Part shown: piece by piece, positions 47,143-53,416 of the stretch | How positions within the stretch are numbered: the first letter of the stretch is position 1 | Layout of the letters: each line of letters begins with the position of its first letter | NCBI GenBank assembly: GCA_903832005.1 | Contig: CAIKZO010000161.1 | Location: 1-64,000 of the forward strand | From: Enhydrobacter aerosaccus | GTDB taxonomy: Bacteria; Pseudomonadota; Alphaproteobacteria; Reyranellales; Reyranellaceae | Reading direction: 5' to 3' | DNA length: 64,000 nt | Notes under the pieces: generated by a model | What the model saw: only the letters and a program-made list of their open reading frames with translations | The model's database searches: none | Told to the model about the DNA's origin: nothing | Program-made: the position numbers and the translations under genes

Positions 47143-47280
47143 CTAAAGGACGCCGGCCAGCATCAGCACGGCCGCGGCGAAGATCAGCACGGAAATGAAG
47201 CGGAAGGAGCCGAGCGAGAGATCATGGATCTCGCCGCTCTTCGCACGCATCAGGTCGAGTTCGGCGTTTTCGCTGGGCAT
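47143..47280 (-). CDS. 45-residue single-pass membrane protein
   Basis: A short frame starts MPSENAELDLMRAKSGEIHD and ends with a membrane helix FISVLIFAAAVLMLAGVL. AGGAG lies just before the ATG. It stops 12 bases before the next small membrane protein gene, so both are likely co-transcribed. No family was recognised. Confidence 0.6.
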   Translation of the reverse strand: MPSENAELDLMRAKSGEIHDLSLGSFRFISVLIFAAAVLMLAGVL

Positions 47281-47333
47281 GGTCACTCTCCTGAACTGCA
47301 ACTTGCAGCGACGAAGAAGTTTGCAGTGACGAA

Positions 47334-47371
47334 ACCCCCGCGGTCCAAACGAGGGTAAGGACCGCGGGGGT
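47334..47371 (-). terminator. Strong hairpin, probable terminator
   Basis: Two 13-base arms (47334-47346 and 47359-47371; CCCCCGCGGTCC type) pair perfectly around a 12-base loop. The hairpin lies 53 bases after the stop of the Gly-rich secreted protein on the minus strand, so it likely ends that transcript. The run of U is poor. Confidence 0.6.
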
Positions 47372-47423
47372 GAAGGTGACGTCGCGTTGCCGCGTCCATC
47401 TCCTTCCGCTCGTCAGATGAGGC

Positions 47424-47756
47424 CTACTTGATCGGAGCGGCGCCGACGTTCGTGCCGGTCGAGGCGCCGACGCCGGTGTTCGTGCCATTCGTGCTGACAC
47501 CGCCGCTCGTGCCCGAGGTCACGCCCGCGCCGACACCGGTACCGCCGACATTGGCGCCCGCGCCGACACCGGCATTGGTGCCCACGCCGGCCGAAGACGG
47601 AGAGTTCGTCGTGCCGGCACTGCCCGTGCCGATGCCGGTGCTACCACCGACACTGCCGCCCGCGCCAACGCCGGTCGACTGTGCGAACGCCGCGGTGCCC
47701 GCAAGCGAAAGGCCGATGGCCGCGATCGGGGCGATGATGAGGGAGAGCTTGTTCAT
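47424..47756 (-). CDS. Exported Gly/Thr/Ser-rich low-complexity protein
   Basis: This 110-residue protein has a signal peptide (MNKLSLIIAPIAAIGLSLAG, AFAQ) and a mature part made of GVGAG, GTGVG and similar short units. Such proteins are common in soil alphaproteobacteria and have no known fold. The start at 47756 has AGGAGG upstream. The strong upstream site suggests high expression. Confidence 0.75.
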   Translation of the reverse strand: MNKLSLIIAPIAAIGLSLAGTAAFAQSTGVGAGGSVGGSTGIGTGSAGTTNSPSSAGVGTNAGVGAGANVGGTGVGAGVTSGTSGGVSTNGTNTGVGASTGTNVGAAPIK

Positions 47757-47814
47757 GAAATCCTCCTGTTGGTTGTTGTCGGGAAACAACACTCCGGAGG
47801 AGGTCGAGGTTGCT

Positions 47815-48336
47815 TCATGCGGCGCTGCGGAAATTCTCGCGCTCCAGCAAGGCTTTGAGACGATCGTAGTCGGCCGCGGCAACGAGGAAGCAGTGCCAGG
47901 CCAGCCGCCGGCGCGCGAGATAGCCGCGAATATCGCAGGCCGTCTCGCGGGAGGCATTTGCCCAATAGAGACGATTCCTGGTCGGCAGGCGGTCGTCGAG
48001 GGCCGCGGCGCGCTGACGGCGAAGCCTCGGCACCAGCTCGCGCCAGCGCCACAGCGCCACGTCGAGATGGAGGTGGCAGTTCACCACGCGCGCTGCGGCC
48101 CTCTCGTGGGGCAGGCGCCAGTCTTCCGACGGATGCGGTCCCGGACCTGCAGGATCGGGATCGCCCGAGAGACAGCGCCACTCCGCCACGGCCCATTCCA
48201 ACTCCGCGCGACAGGTCTCGACCAGCCATGTCCTCGATGAGGGGGCACCGTGCCGGGCAAGGCCGGCCAGACGGCGTCCGAGGTAGGCGGAAGAGGCAGC
48301 CTGACGCTGCGCGAGATGGGGAAGGAGCGACGACAC
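47815..48336 (-). CDS. Hypothetical Arg/Trp-rich protein
   Basis: This frame of about 173 residues is rich in Arg, Leu, Trp and Ala (LEWAVAEWRCLSGDP, DVALWRWRELVPRLRRQR). The start is uncertain; a GTG at 48336 gives a reasonable length. It is divergent from the membrane protein at 48440, with AT-rich dyad-like DNA between them. No family was recognised. Confidence 0.5.
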   Translation of the reverse strand: MSSLLPHLAQRQAASSAYLGRRLAGLARHGAPSSRTWLVETCRAELEWAVAEWRCLSGDPDPAGPGPHPSEDWRLPHERAAARVVNCHLHLDVALWRWRELVPRLRRQRAAALDDRLPTRNRLYWANASRETACDIRGYLARRRLAWHCFLVAAADYDRLKALLERENFRSAA

Positions 48337-48348
48337 GGATCTATAATG

Positions 48349-48397
48349 GCGATTATCGCAACAAGTGTCAATGCGAAAAAGGCAATTATAGCAATTA
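48349..48397. promoter_or_regulatory. AT-rich dyads in divergent intergenic region
   Basis: GCGAT-T-ATCGC (48349-48359) is a perfect dyad, and GCAATTATAGCAATTA (48382-48397) carries a similar half-site. The half-site resembles TATCGCAA near the S24 repressor gene at 51.4 kb, so the same repressor might bind here. This is inference. Confidence 0.35.
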
Positions 48398-48439
48398 CCC
48401 GGGATGGACGTTTGAGCTCGATCGCAGGAAACTCGCCCG

Positions 48440-48916
48440 ATGAAAGAAGTTGCACTCTGGACGGCCCTGTCGGCGGCCCTCGCTGTCGGCGCCGCGGCCT
48501 TCGAGATGCGGCGCGAGATCGTGCCGCTATGGCGGCTGTCGATCGCGCCGCTGGCGGCGTTGGCCTGCGCGCTGTCGCTGCCGCCGGAGCCGCGCTGGCT
48601 GGGCGCGGCGCTGGGGGCGATCGTGGTCGGCCTCGTGGCCGGCAGCGTGCGCGGCCTGTCGGCGGCCTTGCGGGTCAAGCAGGTCTGGAAGTCCGTGGCG
48701 CTCCGGCACGCGACCTACGACGGTATCGCGGTCGCCCTGCTGATCTGCGTGATGGCGGGGGCCGACATCAAGCCGGTGGTGGCCTATGTCGCGCGCGAAC
48801 TGACACCGCCGCCTTTCGCTGCGATCGCCTTGTTGTGCGCGGGGTATCTACTGGGACGCGCCGCGTCGATCGGCGTCCGCTCAGGCACGCCGGACGATGA
48901 CCCTGTCGCCCAATGA
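48440..48916 (+). CDS. Hypothetical integral membrane protein
   Basis: This 158-residue protein has about four membrane segments (WTALSAALAVGAAAF, LSIAPLAALACALSL, GAALGAIVVGLVAGSV, ALLICVMAGADI and FAAIALLCAGYLLG). No family was recognised. It is convergent with the next membrane protein gene, separated by 4 bases. Confidence 0.7.
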   Translation: MKEVALWTALSAALAVGAAAFEMRREIVPLWRLSIAPLAALACALSLPPEPRWLGAALGAIVVGLVAGSVRGLSAALRVKQVWKSVALRHATYDGIAVALLICVMAGADIKPVVAYVARELTPPPFAAIALLCAGYLLGRAASIGVRSGTPDDDPVAQ

Positions 48917-48920
48917 TCTC

Positions 48921-49361
48921 TTAGTCGTCGCGGCCGGCGAGCCAGGCCTGGGAATCGCTCGCCATCAGCAGCGCGCACGAGCCGAACTGCAGCGCGCCCT
49001 GGGCGAGCAGGAGCAGGCCCGGCAGGTTCACCGTCCCGATATGCTGCAGCAGCAGGAACCACGGGCCGATGCCGACTGCGGACAACACGATCAGGATCCA
49101 CTTGCCGGAGACGCTGTGGCGGCGGCTGATCAGGGCAACCAGCACGAACACCACGGCCGAGAGAGCGCACAGCGCCGTGGCGAACAGCAGCGGATGCACG
49201 CGGTCGCGCAGAAGGTCGTGATAGGCCAGCGTCGCATTGGCCCAGCCGACCACCAGCGCGCTGCCCTGCAGCCGCTCGAACAGGCGGATCGAGTCGGGCA
49301 ATCCAGAGGCCGGAACAGACGGGGCCGGAACGGAAGAGTCGCGCGCGATATTATCGGTCAT
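48921..49361 (-). CDS. Hypothetical membrane protein
   Basis: This 146-residue protein has three to four membrane segments (LLFATALCALSAVVFVLVAL, WILIVLSAVGIGPWFLLL, LLLLAQGALQFGSCALL). No family was recognised. It is divergent from the MORN-repeat gene by 63 bases. Confidence 0.7.
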   Translation of the reverse strand: MTDNIARDSSVPAPSVPASGLPDSIRLFERLQGSALVVGWANATLAYHDLLRDRVHPLLFATALCALSAVVFVLVALISRRHSVSGKWILIVLSAVGIGPWFLLLQHIGTVNLPGLLLLAQGALQFGSCALLMASDSQAWLAGRDD

Positions 49362-49424
49362 GCAGAGCCCGCCCGTGGTGGAACAACGGCTGTCTGCAGT
49401 TTCCTTGGCCGGGAGGGGTCTGTA

Positions 49425-49904
49425 ATGCGATTTGTTGTACCGTTTGTCGCAGTCGTGATGATCACCACTGTCGCGGCCACCCAGACCCCACCGCCGGCTG
49501 GTGGCCTGCACGGCGATGTGCCGACCGGCTGGGTCGTCGACACCAAGAGCGGCTGCAAGGTCTGGGACGCCGTGCCCGAAGCCGACGAGACGATCAGCTG
49601 GTCGGGCAGTTGCGTCGATGGCATGGCCGACGGGTCGGGCACCTTGCAGTACTTCGTGGGCGGCACACCCGGCACGCGCTACGAGGGTGAGATGCGCGGC
49701 GGCCGCGCCGATGGCCATGGCGTCGACGTCTCGCCCGACGGGACGCGCTACGAGGGCGAGTGGCGCAACAACGCCGCGCACGGCCACGGCATCTACACCA
49801 AGGACGGCAATCGCTACGAGGGCGACTGGGTCAACGGCTGCCTGAAGCAGGGCGCGGTCGAGCTGGCGGTCGGCGTCTCTCGAGACGCCTGCGGCTTCAA
49901 GTAA
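49425..49904 (+). CDS. Exported MORN-repeat protein
   Basis: This 159-residue protein has a signal peptide (MRFVVPFVAVVMITTVAA). Three to four MORN units follow (TRYEGEMRGGRADGHGV, TRYEGEWRNNAAHGHGI, NRYEGDWVNG). Two Cys (SGCKVW, GSCVDG) and a late pair may form disulfides. MORN proteins bind lipids or partner proteins at membranes; this one's role is unknown. Confidence 0.85.
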   Translation: MRFVVPFVAVVMITTVAATQTPPPAGGLHGDVPTGWVVDTKSGCKVWDAVPEADETISWSGSCVDGMADGSGTLQYFVGGTPGTRYEGEMRGGRADGHGVDVSPDGTRYEGEWRNNAAHGHGIYTKDGNRYEGDWVNGCLKQGAVELAVGVSRDACGFK

Positions 49905-49910
49905 GCCTGG

Positions 49911-50732
49911 CTAGTAGCAGATCGCGGAGCCTGCCCGGTAAAGCATGTTGTTCTCGGGGTTCTTGGAATCGTAGATCGCGACCGGCACTTTCATCGCGGC
50001 GTCCCTGGCCTTTCGAACGCCCGGCCAACCGAGCCTCTTCGCCGATGGGAAATTCTGGACGCCGCCGACAAACGATCGGCCTTTTTCATCCGTGAATTGA
50101 TAGGTGACCGTCGTCGTCGGCCTTCTCCCGTTCTCCTTTTCGCTGAGGATGGTTGCAAACGCCACGTCGCCCCACTGCAGCAGCTTCTTTTGCTTGAGGT
50201 ACGGAACGATCAAGATCGCGGCGAACAGAACGGAGAGTCCGCCAAACAAGCCAACGATGAACAGCGCCATAAGCAGCATAGGCGTGGAGTCGTCGGATGT
50301 GTTCCCACTGTCATCGAACTTGAGGCCCGAATTTCCCGGGCGGTTGCGCTCGTAAAGGATCGGAACGATTTCGTCGACGTGCAAAGACCGGTAGCGGGCT
50401 TCGCTCACGACATCGACGCCGGTTTGAACGCGTTGGTCGGCGCCCCCGGAGGGAGGCTGGAATCGATAGCTGACGCGGTAGGAGTCGGAGTTCTTGCCGC
50501 GCTCGATTTCCAGCGCGGTAATCTGACCCTCGATCGGAGCGCCGCTGGTGCGGAGAATGCTCCGGTTGTGGTGAAAGCTATATATTGTGCCCAGTAAAAA
50601 AAGGCACGTGCCTAGCAAGAGCACCGTGAACAGCGCGATGAAGCCCTTGAGCGCCCCGGTCGCTCTCACACGGCGCGGCAAAGGCTGAGCGAGTTCGGGC
50701 GGGAGAGACGCGGTCTCTGCGCCGCTCGTCAT
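49911..50732 (-). CDS. DUF3592-like membrane protein
   Basis: This 273-residue protein has two membrane segments (FIALFTVLLLGTCLFLLGTI and LLMALFIVGLFGGLSVLFAA). Two soluble beta-rich segments follow the DUF3592 pattern (GQITALEIER ... YRVSYRF; ATILSEKEN ... TVTYQF, each before a YDSKNPENN or YERNRPGN-type end). It begins 1 base after the S24 repressor stop and could be expressed with it. Confidence 0.75.
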   Translation of the reverse strand: MTSGAETASLPPELAQPLPRRVRATGALKGFIALFTVLLLGTCLFLLGTIYSFHHNRSILRTSGAPIEGQITALEIERGKNSDSYRVSYRFQPPSGGADQRVQTGVDVVSEARYRSLHVDEIVPILYERNRPGNSGLKFDDSGNTSDDSTPMLLMALFIVGLFGGLSVLFAAILIVPYLKQKKLLQWGDVAFATILSEKENGRRPTTTVTYQFTDEKGRSFVGGVQNFPSAKRLGWPGVRKARDAAMKVPVAIYDSKNPENNMLYRAGSAICY

Positions 50733-50733
50733 C

Positions 50734-51357
50734 TCAGCCGTAGCGCTTCTCGGTGATGCACAGCGCCTTCGCCCATTTCTTCTTCGGCAGATTGAAGTCC
50801 TTGGGCGGATTGAACTGGCGTACGTGCCAGTGGTCGTTGGTGCTCTTCAGCAGCCGCTTGACCAGCGCCAGCATCGTGCCGTTGCCGTCTTCCTGGATGA
50901 AGACGCAGTCGGTGCCGGGCCGCACCGGGATCGTCGGGTTCACCACGACCTGGTCGCCGTGCTCGATCGCCGGGCTCATGCTGGTGCCGATCACGTAGAA
51001 GGCGAAGGGCGCCTTCACGCCCTGCATGCGTTCGCTGCGGCGGATGTAGTCGATCGGCTCGGTGGTCAGGATGATCGAGCCGTCGCTGCCGGCCTCGGCC
51101 GAGGCCCACACCGGCACGTCCGGCCGCTCACCGCTCGGCACGATCGGCTGGATGATCTGGCTGTAGAGGCCGGTGCCGTCGTCGGGCGGCACGGCTTTCA
51201 GGTAGCCCAGGATCGTCGGCAGTTCGTTTGCCTTGATCAAGCGCTCGCCCTTCAACATGCGGTTGACGGCGGCGGCGTCCTTGCCGAGGGCACGTGCAAG
51301 ACCGGCCTGGCTGAAGCCAGGGCGGTCGAGCTGCTCGGCGATCCATTTGATATCCAT
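50734..51357 (-). CDS. LexA/CI-type S24 repressor
   Basis: This 207-residue protein has an N-terminal helix-turn-helix (SQAGLARALGKDAAAVNRML, about 16-36). The C-terminal S24 domain has Ser126 in GTSMSPAIEHGD and Lys167 in ALVKRLL, with an Ala-Gly self-cleavage site (SAEAGSDG). It is therefore likely to be inactivated by RecA-stimulated self-cleavage in DNA damage. It is divergent from the early phage-type genes, with two operator-like dyads between. Confidence 0.9.
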   Translation of the reverse strand: MDIKWIAEQLDRPGFSQAGLARALGKDAAAVNRMLKGERLIKANELPTILGYLKAVPPDDGTGLYSQIIQPIVPSGERPDVPVWASAEAGSDGSIILTTEPIDYIRRSERMQGVKAPFAFYVIGTSMSPAIEHGDQVVVNPTIPVRPGTDCVFIQEDGNGTMLALVKRLLKSTNDHWHVRQFNPPKDFNLPKKKWAKALCITEKRYG

Positions 51358-51391
51358 GTCTGAAGCATAGCAGCCTTGCGCGTTTCGCACA

Positions 51392-51441
51392 GTGCGTATA
51401 TCGCAATAAAAATCTTGACATGAAATTGCGGATATCACAAT
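51392..51441. promoter_or_regulatory. Early promoter with two repressor-operator dyads
   Basis: GTGCGTATATCGCAATA (51392-51408) and ATTGCGGATATCACAAT (51425-51441) share a TTGCG-ATATC core and are imperfect palindromes. A consensus TTGACA lies at 51415-51420 between them, pointing toward the early genes. A bound repressor would cover this promoter. The layout is typical of a phage switch. Confidence 0.6.
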
Positions 51442-51450
51442 TTCAATCGC

Positions 51451-51702
51451 ATGACCGACTATGCCCTGCCACGCAACCACAGCAAGACCCTGCAGGAGGC
51501 CGCCGAGCGCGAAGCGAAGCTCTACGGCAGCCGGCACAAGGACATGATTCTCCTGCGCCAGCGCGGCTACGGCGTTCATGTCGAGCCGGCGGAGCGCGGC
51601 CGGCGCTTCCGCGTCGGCAATCGACTGATCAGCGGCGAGGAACTCAGCCTCATCGCCGCGCGCGAGCGGCGTCTCCTGAAACATGCCCGGAAAGGAAACT
51701 GA
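51451..51702 (+). CDS. Small early phage-type hypothetical protein
   Basis: This 83-residue basic protein (HSKTLQEAAEREAKLYGSRH, RFRVGNRLISGEELSLIAAR) is the first gene after the operator region. The second half looks like a short DNA- or RNA-binding helix. No family was recognised. It abuts the next gene with no gap. Confidence 0.7.
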   Translation: MTDYALPRNHSKTLQEAAEREAKLYGSRHKDMILLRQRGYGVHVEPAERGRRFRVGNRLISGEELSLIAARERRLLKHARKGN

Positions 51703-52518
51703 ATGGCCCGCATCCGAACCATCAAGCCGGAGTTCTTCACCTCCGACGACATCTGCGCTCTGTCGCCTCTCGCCCGGCTTCTGTATGTCGGCCTGTGGTG
51801 CGAGGCCGATCGCGAGGGCCGCCTGGTGTGGACGCCGGGCGTCCTCAAGCGGCGGTATTTACCCGATGATTCCTGCGATATCGAGGCCTTGTGCACGGAG
51901 CTGACGGCGCGTGGATTGATCCGCCTCTACGGCGACGGCCTTGCTTGCATCCCGAGCTTTGCCCGGCATCAGCAGGTGAACATAAGGGAAGCGCAGTCGA
52001 AGTTGCCGGCACCTTCCGGTGAACCTCAGTGCAGTTCCCCTCTCGGAAGGGAAGAGGGAAAGGAAAGGGAAGGAGAGGGAACGGACGGCACGCGCGCCCA
52101 TCCGCTGCCGCCGGACTGGAAGCCGGATGAGGAAGATCTCGCCTGGGCGGCGTCGGCCCGTCCCGATCTCGATAGGGCCTTCCTCGACGGCGAAAGCGAG
52201 CGTTTCCGCAACCATGCGCTGGCCAACCGGCGCACTGCGCATCGCTGGGGACCGGCGTGGCGGATCTGGATCAGCAAGGCTCACGGGGCCACGGAACGGC
52301 CCGGCGAGAACCGCAAGGGGGTGCTTGCGGGCCGTTCCGCGGCTGGGGAAAACTTGGTCGATCGCGAAAGCGACGCGCAATGGAATGCCCGCCTGGCCCG
52401 CTACAGACCGGGCAAATTCTGGCTCGAGGGCGACTGGGGACCGCGTCCGGAATCGGGCCGGTCGCGGGTGCCGGCCCAGTTGCTGGCAGCCTGGCGGCAA
52501 CGCCAGGAGGCGGCGTGA
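51703..52518 (+). CDS. Phage replication-type protein
   Basis: This 271-residue protein begins MARIRTIKPEFFTSDDICAL, a hallmark of phage early proteins annotated as replication or helix-turn-helix proteins in many prophages. The N-terminal part (to about 100) has a winged-helix pattern, followed by a charged linker and a C-terminal segment similar to DnaT-like proteins. The role in replication initiation is inferred. It overlaps the next gene by GTGA. Confidence 0.75.
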   Translation: MARIRTIKPEFFTSDDICALSPLARLLYVGLWCEADREGRLVWTPGVLKRRYLPDDSCDIEALCTELTARGLIRLYGDGLACIPSFARHQQVNIREAQSKLPAPSGEPQCSSPLGREEGKEREGEGTDGTRAHPLPPDWKPDEEDLAWAASARPDLDRAFLDGESERFRNHALANRRTAHRWGPAWRIWISKAHGATERPGENRKGVLAGRSAAGENLVDRESDAQWNARLARYRPGKFWLEGDWGPRPESGRSRVPAQLLAAWRQRQEAA

Positions 52519-52793
52519 GTGCGGGACGGCCGGCACGACCGATCCTCGACGCGGCGGCGGGCAACATGCTGCTGATGATCGCCCTTCACCAGGACAAGCC
52601 CTGTCCGACCAATGCGGAGATCATGGAATGGACCGGCGTATCGCGGCGGCGGCTGAGGTCGTGGCTGGGGGAACTGGTGGAGCGCGGCATCGTCGAGATC
52701 CAGCACTGCGGCAAGCCGCCGCCGCGCCGGCGCCGGCTGCGCGCCGTGGGCGGGTGCTGGACCGACTGGACCGCGCGGAGGCCGATTCAATGA
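52515..52793 (+). CDS. Small helix-turn-helix protein of phage type
   Basis: This 92-residue protein has a winged helix (MLLMIALHQDKPCPTNAEIM, RRRLRSWLGELVERGIVEI). It starts at a GTG overlapping the previous stop and overlaps the next gene by ATGA, so three genes are translationally coupled. It may be an early regulator. Confidence 0.7.
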   Translation: MSAGRPARPILDAAAGNMLLMIALHQDKPCPTNAEIMEWTGVSRRRLRSWLGELVERGIVEIQHCGKPPPRRRRLRAVGGCWTDWTARRPIQ

Positions 52794-53035
52794 GCAGACG
52801 GCCAATGAGGAAGCGTCATGCGCCTGAGATCGACGAAGTGCTCATCCTGTGCAGTCTCGAGACGATCCTGAACGGTGCGATCGAGGGCTCGGCCTGGGCG
52901 CCGGCGATCCGCGCCGCCGAACTGTTGGGACGTCACATCGGCATGTGGCGCGGGGAGGGCAAACCGCAGACCTCGCTCGCCGACATGATCCGTGCGGCCG
53001 CGGCGCGGTCTGCAGACGAAGAAGAGCGCGATTGA
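52790..53035 (+). CDS. Possible terminase small subunit (short)
   Basis: This 81-residue protein has a helical stretch and AAELLGRHIGMWRGEGKPQ, which resembles the C-terminal end of phage small terminase subunits (KLGRHLGM-type). It is shorter than most and lacks a clear DNA-binding part, so the call is tentative. The large subunit gene is 4.7 kb downstream, an unusual separation. Confidence 0.5.
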   Translation: MSRRPMRKRHAPEIDEVLILCSLETILNGAIEGSAWAPAIRAAELLGRHIGMWRGEGKPQTSLADMIRAAAARSADEEERD

Positions 53036-53059
53036 CGCACTTTGACGCTTCTTTGACGC
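53032..53059. repeat. Three helically phased TTGACGC repeats
   Basis: TTGACGC occurs at 53032, 53042 and 53053, spaced 10 and 11 bases, about one DNA turn. The first overlaps the end of the small terminase-like gene. It may be a protein-binding site (for example a packaging or regulator site). Confidence 0.5.
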
Positions 53060-53137
53060 TGTAGACGGCCGCGCTGCGACGCTTGATCCCGGCGACGCAC
53101 GCGGCCGTTGTGGTAACTTCGGGCCCGGGAGAATGGT

Positions 53138-53329
53138 GTGCCGAAAGATCCGAATCGCTTCTGGTGGATATCGTTGGTGCTGGTCTTCGTGACCGCGCTC
53201 GGCTTCTGGTATTTCGAGCAAAGGACGTTTCCGCAAAGCCACGGCACGTTGGGTGTGATCGTCGGCTTCCTGCTCGGCGCCTTCCTCGCGGCGTTGTTCG
53301 AAGACTACCTGGATCAAAACGCAAAATAG
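53138..53329 (+). CDS. Small two-helix membrane protein
   Basis: This 63-residue protein has two membrane helices (WWISLVLVFVTALGFWYF and LGVIVGFLLGAFLAALF). The GTG start at 53138 has GGGAG nearby. It lies at the start of the cargo block between the terminase-like genes. A holin-like role is possible but unsupported. Confidence 0.55.
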   Translation: MPKDPNRFWWISLVLVFVTALGFWYFEQRTFPQSHGTLGVIVGFLLGAFLAALFEDYLDQNAK

Positions 53330-53416
53330 AGTGATCGCGAACCGTTGAGGTCGTGGCAACATTCCCCACATCGCGCGAACGGGTTATGATACGCGCGGTG
53401 ATGTGGGGACTGATCC

